The notes beneath the pieces were generated by a model that saw only the letters and a program-made list of their open reading frames with translations, made no database searches and had not been told where the DNA came from. The position numbers were made by a program, and so were the translations under genes. DNA of 64,000 nucleotides from Blakeslea trispora (lineage: Eukaryota > Mucoromycota > Mucoromycetes > Mucorales > Choanephoraceae): assembly GCA_025331445.1 (NCBI GenBank), contig JAIWNE010000006.1, positions 124,001 to 188,000 on the forward strand. Direction: 5' to 3'. This document shows, piece after piece, positions 46,201-57,845 of this stretch; the first letter of the stretch is position 1, and each line of letters starts with the position of its first letter.

Positions 46201-46958
46201 TAAAAAGAACTTGCTATTATTAGGTGAAGATCGTTACCTGACAACCCTTATGCTGAAAGCTTTCCCCAAGAGAAAGATGGTATTTGTGCCACAAGCTGTA
46301 AAGTATCATTTTAAAATCATTTCAGGGACATGGTTGCTAAATTTGTTTGTAATAGGTTTGTAAGACTGTTGTTCCTGACACTTTCTCCGTCTTGTTGTCA
46401 CAGAGAAGAAGATGGATTAATTCAACTGTACATAACTTGCTTGAACTTGTTTTGATTCGCGATCTATGTGGTACATTCTGTTTCTCTATGCAGTTCGTTG
46501 TATTCATGGAGCTTGTGGGAACTGTTGTTCTTCCTGCTGCTATTTCATTTACACTCTATTTGGTAATCATTTCATTTTTTGTAAGGCCAGTACCTGTTGT
46601 CCCGCTTCTATTGCTAGCAGCTATTCTAGGTCTCCCTGCCATTTTGATTGCCTTCACTACTCGTAAAATGGTATATATCGGTTGGATGGGCGTCTACCTT
46701 CTTTCTTTACCTATATGGAATTTTGTCCTTCCTGCTTATGCTTATTGGCACTTTGATGATTTCTCTTGGGGTCAGACACGTATGATAGAAGGAGAAGGCA
46801 AGGAAGATCATAGTCGTCGGGAAGGAGAATTTGACAGCACAGGCATCACTATGCGTCGCTTTGACGAATGGGCCAGATATGAGCGCAAGATCAGTTCTGA
46901 AGAAAAGACGTCATCTACTGTAGCTCGAAATTACCCAAAAGTATACTATGGACATTAA
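43278..46958 (+). CDS. Chitin synthase, class IV (Chs3-like)
   Basis: Six exons (43278-43722, 43792-44347, 44416-45739, 45815-45953, 46014-46297, 46356-46958) give 1,116 residues. The protein polymerises UDP-GlcNAc into chitin at the plasma membrane. The N-terminus is a disordered Ser/Gln/Arg-rich cytosolic tail, followed by membrane helices around residues 130-190 and 450-490. A luminal insert between them has [16 protein letters not shown], a cytochrome-b5-like element of Chs3 enzymes. The GT2 core shows [11 protein letters not shown] (DAD at about 777-779), [20 protein letters not shown] (ED at about 893-894) and QRRRW (932-936). Four to five C-terminal helices follow. No myosin motor domain is fused, which excludes classes V/VII. 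Confidence 0.95.
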
Positions 46959-47220
46959 GACTTAGAAAAGAAAATTATTTAATGCAGATTGAACACTGGG
47001 ATACAAAACTGTATTTATTTTTGAGAAATATTCAGTAAAAACACACAAACTACTTATAGAGCAAAGATCGAAACGAGCTTAATGCTCATCTCAAAAATTT
47101 CAAGCAATGTTGTTTGACAATGAAAAAATCCTTTGATTATAGATAAATTACAGTTCCTTACTCGTGTCTTTTTTAGTTTGTTTTCTTTCTTTATCAAACA
47201 TTTTATTTGTATGTTGTAGT

Positions 47221-48060
47221 TTACAAATTATCGCTAGTTAACATTTCTTCTCGAAGTGACTCAGAAGTCTAGAAAAGGATCGGATAAAGTATTTAGCTCA
47301 AATCGTCAGTATGCTGTCATGTTGTTTTAATAACTAACCTTTGCATCCAGAAGTTGTTCAACAATTGTTAGAGCAAATAAAAATGTAGTACCAGGTCCAC
47401 GGCTAGTAATGACGTTGTCATCTACCACCACTTTATCATCGGAATAATTGTACACTAAAAGCAATACACCCGTTTAGTTCAAGACTCTTGATTCTTCTAG
47501 AATTTCAATCACAATTTGACTTACAGCTAACTAATTGCTCTTTGACAGCACCAGGATAAGAGGTGACTTTATGCTTGTAAGGAATACCAGCAGCCTTTGC
47601 GACAAGTGTTCCTGCGCAAACAAAGGCAACATATTTCTTCTTGTTGTAAAAGTCGAAAATCAGTTTTTGTACACCTTCATGAGCAGCTAATGTCTTGGCA
47701 CCACCAGCACCACCGGGAATCAAGACAAGATCATATTGGTTCTGTATGATGCATGTGAGTCTAAATGAAATCTAATCTATAGCTGTCATTCTTGCTTCTT
47801 ACAGCGTCAATGCTAATATCTTCAAACTTGACATCAGGCAAAATGTTGACGCCTCGACTGCAAACAGCATATTCCTTGTCAAGTTGAACGCCAACAACAG
47901 TTACGTCAATCTTAGCACGTCGCAACACATCCACTGCATAATGTTTGATATGAGAAACACGCCAACCAAAAAAATAAAAGAAGAACGTACCTGATATACA
48001 GAATTCCATTTCTTCTGATCCATCTGCTAAAAATACAATAGCTTTCTTTTGTTCAGTCAT
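47221..48060 (-). CDS. DJ-1/PARK7-family protein
   Basis: Five minus-strand exons (47991-48060, 47803-47933, 47525-47741, 47339-47454, 47221-47268) give 193 residues, close to human DJ-1 (189). The family holds redox-sensing chaperones, glyoxalases and deglycases of the cytosol. ADGSEEMEF near residues 13-21 supplies the conserved Glu. The nucleophile elbow reads FVCAGT, with the reactive Cys, and the C-terminal [14 protein letters not shown] matches DJ-1 closely. The last exon is assigned because its donor and acceptor keep frame and give the usual length; reading through would stop three codons later. It diverges from the isoaspartate methyltransferase gene, a second protein-damage-related enzyme, across 470 bp. 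Confidence 0.9.
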
Positions 48061-48530
48061 TTTTATGTTGGTTAAATATAAAGGGAAAAGATACAAGAAA
48101 AAAAAACCAAAAAAAAAAGCGACTTTTATTGTAGCACAGCTTAAATCATTTCGGCATTTGAGAAAGCTGTTCCGGATATTTAAAAGTATAAAACTATGGC
48201 AGTCAAATACTTGAAGCATGCCTCAATGCTAACAGCAAAGATGAAGGGCAACATTTAATTGAGGGATCGAACATAAATCTTACAGCAGTTGGTGCACATA
48301 ACATGGTGCATTCGAAAGACGCATAGGCAATTTGCTTCTATCCTGACTCAAATCTATAGGTATATCTACATGAACACTGCAGGAGCAGCTCTATCTGAGT
48401 TGAAATGACATTCTCAAAGGCTGCAGTGTGGCGCAATTTGGATCTCTAGTCTGTTTCAGGAAATGACATTGACAAGTTTTATGCAGCTTAGTCTAGTTCC
48501 TTCATTCTTTTCTTTTTTTTTGTGACAACA
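48061..48530. other. Divergent promoter region, DJ-1 / isoaspartate methyltransferase
   Basis: 470 bp between two start codons on opposite strands. No gene inside. It probably holds both promoters, which could allow co-regulation of two protein-repair functions; no specific site recognised. Confidence 0.5.
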
Positions 48531-49805
48531 ATGGCTTGGCGATGCTCTGGTAAAAAAAAATGGTTGTCTATCTTCAAGTCCTATATAAAGAGACTTATTT
48601 CTTTTATCTCCTCTTGTCTTTGGTTGATGAGGTCTAACAAATGAGGCTTTGATCGAAAACCTTGCTAATGCAGGCATCATAAAGAATTCTCGCGTGATTT
48701 CGGCCATGAAAAAAGTAGACAGGTAGAATTAGCGCGGCAAGAAAAAGAAAACTGGCACCAACATTTCATGGTTAACATTCTTTGATGATTACTAGAAGAG
48801 ACTTCTGTCCCCGAGATCCATATGCGGATTCTCCACAAACAATTGGATATGCTGCCACTATTTCAGCTCCGTAAGCATAAAAAAGCTTTCACTTTCTTAT
48901 TAATCATGCTTTGTATCAATCATGCCCTATATTGATCATTTGAATTTCCAGACATATGCACGGCTATGCTTTAGATAACCTAGAGTCTTTTCTTCAACCT
49001 GGCATGAAAGGTTTATATAAGAAAAGAAAAGAAACAGACACGTATGATTATACTAACTAAAGTAATGCGCTTTTTTTTTCTTTTGCTTAAACTACAGCAT
49101 TAGACATAGGATCTGGCTCTGGTTACCTTTGTGCCTGTATGGCTGAGATGGTAACATGAGCTTGTTACTGTAGAAAAAGAATCATTAGAGTATCTTATCA
49201 AATTGATTATAATTATAGGTAGGAACAACTGGCAAAGTAGTCGGTGTTGAACATATTCCAGAACTCGTAACATCATCCGTACGCAACTTGAACAAAAGCC
49301 ATCGCGAGCAAATGGAGAGCAAACAAATTGAAATTATTGAGGGCGATGGACGTGAAGGATATGAAAAAGAAGGTCCCTATGATTGCATGTAAAGTGTCTA
49401 GATAGCAAGTGGATAAGCTAGTCCATAAAGACTAATCATTTGAAATTGTTTCTTTGTCTCTTCTTAGCCATGTAGGTGCCGCTTCTCCTACGGTGCCAGA
49501 CATATTGATCAAACAGCTGAAATCACCTGGAAGGTAAACATAAAGATCTATGTATTAAAGCTTTTTATTTCGCTAAAGAAAATGCACCATAAGATTGTTT
49601 GTTCCAGTAGGTACTGATAGCCAACACATCATGATATATGACAAAGACGAACATGGAAACGTATCCGAGAAAAAATGGTTAGGTGTGATGGTAAGTTGTT
49701 GTCTTGGTTGCTAGTGAAAACGAAAAGTTCACATTGTTTCCTGATATAATATAGTACATTCCTCTGACGGATGCCAAAAAACAACGCAGAAGTATTTTTG
49801 AGTAG
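48531..49805 (+). CDS. Protein-L-isoaspartate O-methyltransferase (PIMT/PCMT)
   Basis: Nine exons (48531-48549, 48632-48722, 48796-48870, 48952-49010, 49098-49150, 49219-49388, 49468-49533, 49594-49690, 49755-49805) give 226 residues, against 227 in human PCMT1. The enzyme uses S-adenosylmethionine to methylate isoaspartyl residues in aged proteins, starting their repair. The 19-nt first exon encodes MAWRCSG, as in animal PIMT. Then come NAGIIKNSRV, DPYADSPQTIGYAATISAPHMH (substrate side), ALDIGSGSGYL (SAM motif I), VVGVEHIPELV and YDCIHVGAASPTVPD. No exon exceeds 170 nt, so the gene is invisible as a long open frame. All junctions are GT-AG and in phase. Confidence 0.93.
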
Positions 49806-50240
49806 TGCCCAATTAACTCATTGCAGTAAAATAAATACAATGACCTTTAAGACATGAAGCATTTGAAGCTCAAAGGACTCAAAGCACTAGATTGTTTGGG
49901 CTTGACATCCTTCTCACCAGAAAACATATTCAATTACTAATTCTTACATGCAGGCATGATATACCACCAATCCATATAATCTCCCTCAGAAAAAAATAAA
50001 ATAAAATCAAACACTTTTAATACTGCAAGCACAATAACACAAAAGTCGTACTTCCATTATCTGTTCTATTAAGCTTTTCATGTATTTACTTGACGAATGC
50101 ATACCAATTGAATGTTAAACCTTAATCCTATCATCCCATCTAAAATGTGTACGACAACAAGTGAATGTACAAGTCAAATCATAGATTTATTAAAGAAAAC
50201 AAAGGAGAGAGGGTTGTCAAGAAGAGGTATTTGGACCAAC
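49806..50240. other. Intergenic, 3' ends of two convergent genes
   Basis: No gene recognised; AT-rich. It contains the untranslated 3' ends of the isoaspartate methyltransferase and L5 genes. Confidence 0.5.
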
Positions 50241-51428
50241 TTATTGAGAAGCTTCGAAAGCAGCCTTGGCTTCCTTGACCTTGTTGACACGTTGCTTCTT
50301 GTTGAGAGCAGTGGCTCTGCGGTAAGGCTTGGCGGGCTTGCCCTTCTTTTCAGCGGGCTTGGCAGAAGGATCAGCACGGATAGCTTCATGAGCTTCAGTG
50401 TACATGTCTTCAACCATGTCGGAGGTAACACCGTTCTTGATGAAGGTGGAGAATTGCTTCTTGTAACGTTCTTCATCTTCTTCTTCGAGGTATTCCATGT
50501 ATTCAGCGACGTGAACACCGTAGATGTAGTTACGGAGGAGTTCATCATCGTTGGTCTTGGATTCGATATCGAAACCAGGGAAACGGTTACCGCTGTGGGG
50601 AACGAAGATACCACCATCGGAAGCACCCTTCATGGCACCAAAGACACGGGCACCAGTGGAGGTACGAGCGAGACCGACATCGAGGAAAGCCTTGAAGGGA
50701 CGAGGAGCATCTTCAGCGGCTTCGATCAATTGGACGGTACCATCGGGTTCGGCGAAACCTTCGTACTTGTCAGCAAGACCGAGCTTGGTGAGAGTACGAC
50801 GGGCAAGGAGGAGACCAGTGGCGTAGGCAGAGGCCCAGTTGGTCAAACCACCCTTGACACCGTAACGGGGGAGTTCGTGAGCATAAGCAGCAGAGAGAAC
50901 GTGATCACCTTGGAGCTTAGCGTAGATGATTTGACAGATGATGTCCTTGTTGGTGAAACGGACAACCAATCTGTACTTGGGAGAGTTGTACTTGTTCTTG
51001 GCTTGAACGACCAATCTCTTACGAGCATAGTAGTCGGTCTTACCCTCTAATTAAGATCGCTCGTTAGTTGTTGTCTATTGATCGTTCATTCTTTGCATTT
51101 ACCTCTTCTTCTACGGTACTTGACTTGGTAACGCTTGAAGTAAGCCTTGTTCTTCTGTTGCTTAACGAAAGGCTAGATTCACAAAAAAAGAGAGAAAATA
51201 GACATGAAAAGTTAACATGGTGAATTGACATGCATGAAAAGAAAAAAAAAAGATCCATCCATTTCATTTTTGAAACCATTTGCATTCAAATAAAAAAAAA
51301 AGAATTGCGTATCCATCCCAATCTGTTGCATCTATATGCTTCAATAACATATTATGTGTGTTCCAGTTGTTGATGGCTTTCTTTGTTCTGTCAAAATTAA
51401 TGGATGGATCTCTATGCATCCTTACCAT
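50241..51428 (-). CDS. rpl5: 60S ribosomal protein L5 (uL18)
   Basis: Three minus-strand exons (51426-51428, 51103-51172, 50241-51046) give 292 residues. L5 binds 5S rRNA and L11 in the central protuberance of the large subunit. [51 protein letters not shown] and [19 protein letters not shown] are near-universal L5 sequences. The first coding exon is only the ATG, followed by a 253-bp intron (51173-51425), a layout typical of highly expressed ribosomal protein genes. Codon use is strongly biased to C/G-ending codons (GTC, ACC, AAG, CGT), unlike its neighbours, as expected for high expression. Confidence 0.97.
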
Positions 51429-53026
51429 GGCGACTTGCTGAACTGGTTAAAGGAAAGATTGCCAATAGTCCTTGGATTAAGACCCTTTTGAGCCCCCCTC
51501 TCTCTGCACTCCATCCGGCAGAATTAAAAGCCAGTTTTGAGTAACTTGACAGGTGGTGTTTTTAGGACACATTTTTTTCTAAAGGAAATGTTACACATGA
51601 ACCATTTTGACTCTTGAATTTAATGCAGCAAGTCAAATGGGATAGAGAATAACATACACACACACACGCTTTGTTGTTTATTTCCGGCTGTGTTAAAACA
51701 ATGCTTCAACTGTATTTATTGCAAACGAGCTAGACTTAATTAAAAGCTTTTTTTCTTCTTCTCTTGTAGAATATCAACATTGGAATTTCTCTCTCTTTTC
51801 TTTTTGAACATTTTTATGAGGGGAATTACAAGTCATCAAGTATAATTTGATTGCTTACTTTTATTTTTTTTTAAAAAAAACAGGAGCTATTGTTAAAAAG
51901 AAACACTTCAAGTATTTTTTAATTCATGTAGATGCACCATAAGCTGAAAGTTTTGATAAAGCTAAAACAATGTATACTCGATACAATGCACAAGCAGAAA
52001 ATTAAATCGCGCTCTTTTTTTTCTTGCTTCATTCTATGTAACCTCCTGCTATTCTTTGCAAGTAAATCATTTAAACAAGATGGAGAAAAACAGCTCATTG
52101 TCATCTCTTTCTCTCTTTTTTTTTCTATTCTGGCTTCTGATAGTTTTCATTGACTAGAGTAATCAAAAATAATTGCTGCTTTATTCGATATCATGATGTC
52201 TACAAGTGAACATCTCTTCAGAGTCAAGAAAGAAAGAGAGATTGTCACTCTTACTGGGACAAATAAAGCGAGAAAAAGGGATCATATGGTATGCGAAATA
52301 TGCATAGATTTGCTTTGACACAAAGTAAATGATAAAATACAAAGCACAGATCCATTGCTTATCCAATTAATTTAAATTTCCTTTTTTTCTTTCTTTCATG
52401 CGCTTGAGTTACTCTGAGCTCCTTATCGCAGCAAAAGATGGATAGGCTTTTTCCCTTTTTTTTTCAACTACAAGCCATTGTATTGATATAATAATAAGAG
52501 AAAGTGAAAGACTTATTCTGCTGATGATTGCATTAAGCTTTCTATGTGAATGAAACACGATCTTTAATGCCCAACATGTTTAACCTAGAAAAAAAAACGG
52601 GAGAGAAGGGAAAAGATTGAAGCAAGCTATACAAAAAAAAAAAAAAAGCTTCAACTACAATCAACAAATTAAAGTTAACCTATAGTGATGACTTTATTTT
52701 CTTGTTGGGTCTTCAGTAGCAATATAGTTATGCTATTTCAAGGAACAAGGGAAACCTTTAATTTTATCTTGCCCTCAATAAACTGCTAACAAGACGAATC
52801 ACATATTGTTTCTAGCATAAACCAAAAAGACTACTTTTTTTTTTTAAAAAGACATGTCTAAAAACAAGACAAACAGAACAAATCCACTTTCTTTAATCCT
52901 GAAAGCCCCAGCATGACTCACAAAACGCGTTGATAATTTTTTGTAGCTTGAAGCCATTGGTTGTAGCTTTCTAATTTGATAGTGAGAAAACCTCCTATTT
53001 TTTTTTTAAATGGTTTGTTTATTCAT
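51429..53026. other. 1.6-kb intergenic, no gene seen
   Basis: It starts with the L5 promoter. A pyrimidine-rich patch (CCCCCCTCTCTCTGC at about 51495-51509) and a short CA run (51656-51667) are the only notable features. No recognisable coding or RNA gene. Confidence 0.5.
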
Positions 53027-55030
53027 TTAAGCGAACAGCAATTTCGAGATAAAGCATGTTTGTTTCTCAGGACTACTCAAGTCCAGTTCATTGTTATATT
53101 GAGTCATTATTGTTTCTATCTCTGAAGTGCGTGTGGCTTTGTCAAACAGAATCTTTGTCTCTAAACGAAGAAAGAGTCAGTCATATAAAACATACAATGG
53201 GACCATAAGCTTACTCTGATCTTCATATCGATGTTTTCTATCGCTATCAATCTCAATCAGCTTGTCCAAGATATCTATCATTTCAGCACGCGTTTTGTCT
53301 GAATCCTCTTGTTGTGAACGTAACTGAAGCTGATTCAAGAAATGCACAAGTGTTTGTAATGCCCCTACACAAAAAGGATATTCAGTAACAATAAAATGGA
53401 CCATGATGACTCTTATCTTTACATGCACTTTCGGGTTCAATTTCCAGTAACTCACATACTGTTTCTATCTCATCCTTGAGCAACTGTACTTTATCTAAAC
53501 TAAACCATGCAGATTGATCTTGAAGTGTAGGATCATTGTACATTTTACTAGAGGTGGGTTGCCATTCTTCTTTAAGATGTAGTTCAGCTACACGCTTCTG
53601 AAGCACTAATAAAAAAAAAAGAAAACTTATCAGTAAATACATTAAAAAAAAAAAAGGATTCACTTTACCTGATGCTTGTGTGATTTTGTTGATCTCAAGT
53701 TCCCAAAGTATCTCTTGAGGAACTGATTTGGCACTTGTACTAGGCAAGATAGTACTCGATTGAATGATGAGTTTTTCTGGATATCCATCTGCCTTATCAG
53801 TCACTATGACCCAAGTAGAGGCAGCCTCATTGTCTCTGCTACAGATAGGGTACATTTTACTTGAAAGGACAGAGTTTGAGTTAGCTAATTGAGGCATAGT
53901 CAGAAACTTGACGCTGTCATTGAATCCAATATAAACAACTGAAGGATCTTCCTCAAGACAGTATGCACCTATACATTCTACATAATCAGGGGCTCTGCCT
54001 AATAGCCACCAATAGTACAACCATGCACTCTGATCTTCAGGATCTGTGTAAATAGCGTTCTTTACCAAATCTAATTCTAAACCACAAACATGTTTTAGTT
54101 TGATCTGCATAGAGCTGTATGTCTCCTATCTTTTTCTTCTTACCATTTGTTGCAACCTCATTTCTTTCTTTTTCTGTCATTTCAATCACGATTTCAGGTA
54201 ACAATTTTGAGCGTTGGTGCCAAGCAGAGTAATTACTGAAACTTTGGTTGATTTTTCGAGTCGTGAATTCATATTCATATTTGACCAAGTCGGCAATTTC
54301 TGTTTCATCTTTTGCTTGCTTTCGAAGATGACTCACAACATAACGTCGATAATTCCAACCGTGAACTAGTCAAAAGAAATGTTTGTCTCTCTTATTTTTT
54401 TTTGCCTTATAAACATAGTCTATAATTACAGTTTCGAGCATCTAATGTCAACATTTTTTCTACAAGAGCGAGTTCAGCTTTCCAATCTGGTTTAGGCATA
54501 TGTTGTAAACACCAAAATCGATGATTCCATAACCAATAAGACTTTGGATTGATTCGGATAAGTTGCATAAATAACAAGAGTTCTTTTTGGTATGTTTTCT
54601 GAGTCTCTTCTTGATCAAGCTGCTTAAGGACATGTTCCAGCAGAACAGTTCTTCGGTAATTCCAGATTGTGTAGTGATCTGGGTTCCATTGAACAATCTG
54701 GGTAGTTAAACTAAAGGCCTCGTCATCATATTCTTTGTTGTTCATCTATCAAATTTATTCATTAACAGCAAGAACAAAATAGAAACAAGCTGTTTTACTT
54801 TGGCTCGAATCTTCTCGACAAGTTGGTTATATTCTTTAATCTTGACAGCTTCTTTTTGCTTTCTTGCTTGAAGTACTTCTTCCGTTGTCTTTTCACGTTT
54901 TTTTCCATGCTTTTATTCAAAGAAAAATTAAATAATTATTTTTTTCTGTTTCTCTTTTGATTTTACTCTCTAATTTCTTTTTTTTTTTTAAAATGGTTTG
55001 TCAACAAGTCTATTTTACCACATCACTCAT
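53027..55030 (-). CDS. Rab geranylgeranyltransferase alpha subunit (Bet4/RGGTA)
   Basis: Eight minus-strand exons (55019-55030, 54799-54909, 54430-54745, 54144-54365, 53669-54076, 53423-53605, 53215-53364, 53027-53160) give 511 residues. With the beta subunit it attaches geranylgeranyl groups to Rab GTPases, needed for vesicle traffic. PPTA repeats are clear: [56 protein letters not shown] and [15 protein letters not shown], each with the W-x3-R/W pattern. A central insert (about 245-350) interrupts the repeat array, as in metazoan RGGTA with its Ig-like domain. The first exon is 12 nt (MSDV), joined to HGKKREKT; this start is inferred, since HGK near the N-terminus is a family feature. Confidence 0.9.
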
Positions 55031-56292
55031 GTTTAGTCAGTCTTATGAAATTAAAAAAAAAGGGGGGGGGGGAAAAAGAAACAAAAAAAGAAAAGCATGG
55101 ATGCACATTTAAAGTGCAGCCCAAAAAAAAAAAATCAGAATGGAAATTTTGCCCTTTTAAAACGATTTTTCATAGTTAAATCCATGCTTATTTTTTTTTT
55201 TTAAATAAAGAAAAAAACAAGGGCAATGTGAATCCAAACAAAAATCATTGTCATGGAAACAAGTAGGCTCAAACAACAATGTCAAATATTGTCCAAAAAT
55301 AGACAAAATAGGCAAGTCAAATAGCCGTTTAAATTTGGCCATGTATGGAACATAAGGGCCTTCAATGCATATCTCTTATGCGTACCTTGCAGACTATAAA
55401 GACAAGTCCATCTTTCATACTTTATCATGCATCAATCAAGAAAGGGATAAGAAAAAAAGCCTCAAGGCCGGTTAAATGGGCAACAGCAAAACAAGGAGGC
55501 TTACTTTTTTTTATAGAAAAAAAAAAAAAAGTGTTGATCTTGTTGATCAAATAAAAATATCCCACAACAAAAAAAAAGAAGCAAGCATTCCTATTCAAGT
55601 AGGCCCCAATTGACATGCTATTTTGTAACTATTATTATTAAAAAAAAAAAAAATAAGGAAAAATAATAGGAGCAAAAAATAAGCTATTGATGAACGATAG
55701 ATGTTGTCCTTTGAGATTAGTTTTCTTTTTTTTTGTTGTTTTGTATCTTATTTTGCAACAAAGACTTGAGTTTCTTTCTTTATTTACATAATAAATTAAC
55801 TTCTTTTTTTTTTACTACTCCTTGTTTCTTTTTTATTTTTCGAAAATAAAATACATACAAAAAAAAGGCTTTATTTTTTTTTTAAGTTTTGGCGGCAGAT
55901 CATTACCTCTTTTACACTAGTCAAGCTAAGAAAAAGATATGCCAAATCTAGAGAGGTACATCTTAATATTAATAAACGGTAGAGAAAAGAAGAAAAGAAA
56001 AAAAAAACAAGAGAACCCCTATTACACTTTTATTGCTCAATGCATTTTCCCCTTATTAGTAAAAATAAAATAAAAAACTATATTTAAGAGAATAGACAAG
56101 AAATCTCTTTCGTTTGTTTTTCATCTTCTTTTTGCTTTTTTTTTCTTTTCTTTTTTTTTAACGCTTGTATTATATATTAAATCCTTTATTTGACAATTCA
56201 ACATAATGCCCAGTAAGATCAATTGTAGAAATAATAAAAAAAAAAAAGAAAAAAAAAACACTTAATTGTTTATTCTATTATAATTAGGTGTA
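55031..56292. other. Intergenic, homopolymer-rich; Myb-gene leader
   Basis: Dense poly-A and poly-T runs, including A9 followed by G10 near 55054-55071. No gene recognised. The part before 56293 is T-rich then A-rich and probably is promoter and 5' UTR. Confidence 0.5.
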
Positions 56293-56949
56293 ATGGATAT
56301 CAGCCATTTACTATGTCAACCTTGTGATCCTTACATGTCAAATAAATTGACAAACTGCAATTTTTACGACTCACCACCAGAGTCTCCAATCACACCTCCC
56401 GAGACAACCAATTCATCACCCTTCTTTGTACATCGTCCTGTCCCTGTCGTTTTCAACGACAATGATTTCTGGAAGCATCATCGCCTATTGAGCACAGCAA
56501 GTGACGATGTTACCTTTGGTCACTATTATCCGACTGAACCAGAGAAGCCCAAACCAAGTTATCGTAAGCGAATGAACAGTGAGATGGTCAGTGTTAGCTT
56601 CCATCATGCCACCTCGGATCCATTCGTCTTGACGCAACCTCCCAAGGGCAGAAAGATGTCATCTAACAGTACACATGCTCGTCGAAATCGATCCAATTCA
56701 ACACCCATGATTCAAACAAGAGTACCTTGGACTCCTGAAGAAGATGATTTGTTGCAAAAAGGATATGAACAGGGTTTGTCCTGGGCCATGATTTCATGTA
56801 ACTTTCTACCTCATCGCTCTCGTGGTTGTTGTTGGGGTCGTTTCAAGACACTTCAGAACAAAAATGCAATTGAAGTCTATCAACAACGTATCTGTCAAAG
56901 ACCTTGGAGAATCAACAGACCTCATCAACAAAAAGCTATCAAGAAGTAA
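56293..56949 (+). CDS. Myb/SANT-like DNA-binding protein
   Basis: Single exon of 218 residues. The N-terminal two thirds are low-complexity with SPPESPITPPET (possible kinase sites) and a basic KGRKMSSNSTHARRNR patch. A single Myb-like repeat lies at about residues 145-195: VPWTPEEDDLLQKGYEQG, then WAMISCNFLPHRSRGCCWGR. This carries the spaced Trp residues and helix-turn-helix of the Myb fold. Probably a nuclear transcription regulator; no target can be named. The end of the gene (KAIKK) is followed directly by stop. Confidence 0.85.
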   Translation: MDISHLLCQPCDPYMSNKLTNCNFYDSPPESPITPPETTNSSPFFVHRPVPVVFNDNDFWKHHRLLSTASDDVTFGHYYPTEPEKPKPSYRKRMNSEMVSVSFHHATSDPFVLTQPPKGRKMSSNSTHARRNRSNSTPMIQTRVPWTPEEDDLLQKGYEQGLSWAMISCNFLPHRSRGCCWGRFKTLQNKNAIEVYQQRICQRPWRINRPHQQKAIKK

Positions 56950-57845
56950 AAGCACTTTTTTAAAAAAAACACACACACACAATGAAAAAACACTCCCCCC
57001 ACATAACAACTTGATTACAACAAACCCTTTTTTTTTTTCTTTTTGCTTTTATGACCTCCCTATGAACTATTTTTATGCTTTCGAATCATGTATATATTTA
57101 CTGCCGATAATTGCCCTTTTTGTATATGCCTCATACAATTCATTCCTTCTTTTTTTTTGTACTCTATGCATCTTTCTTTACTCTTCTTACAAACTACTAA
57201 TTATTAGCCACGCTGCATATCTTTTTTTTTATATCGATAATTCAACCACTCATAATTTATTGCAATAAATTCAATAAGAAAAGAAAAAAAAACAAGTTTA
57301 AAGAAAGACTAGTGTTTCTTGAAGATGATGGATTGTTCTTTTACATGTCCAAAATAAGCATCAAGAGTATTGAAAGGGTTTGTTTTATCATTGTCACTTT
57401 CTAGAAAACGACTCTGTAGCAAATGACAAATCAGGAACATGTAACCGATTCATTGAGAAAGCACTAGTGCTATTTATGCTCAACATTGACTTTTGCTTTA
57501 CACTCTTAATATTGGGAAACAAGTTTATGCAAGTAAATAGACTTTTTTTTTTGGAAATAATATGATTCTTTCTTTAAACAAAAGAAAAGGGAGATTGACA
57601 GTTTACTTTTTTTTTAAGAGTCAGTTATGCCCTCTCTCTCCTACTCTTTTATTAAGGAGAAATGTCAGTAAATTCCCTTTACTTTTAGGATGGAAAAGGA
57701 TTTCAACAATTATCCGCTTCCGAAATTTTGTTTTCGCGGTCTTTCTAATTAGAAAAATAAAATAAAAAAAGTAGTAAAACTTGCCTTAGTCTCTTTTCTT
57801 CTTTTTTTTTTTGTTTACTACTTTTTCCTTTTTTTTTTTTTAGAA
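56950..57845. other. Intergenic, T/A-rich, no gene seen
   Basis: Poly-A/poly-T tracts and a short CA run (about 56970-56981). The last 100 bp form the T-rich leader of the Zn2Cys6 gene. Confidence 0.5.

Noticed and set aside
48456..48707. Minus-strand open frame of 83 codons
   Set aside because: It is antisense to the first exons of the isoaspartate methyltransferase gene, whose splicing and motifs are convincing.
50112..51050. 312-codon plus-strand open frame opposite rpl5
   Set aside because: Mirror of strongly biased codons in a ribosomal protein gene; sequence is Gly/Thr/Ser-rich with no family.
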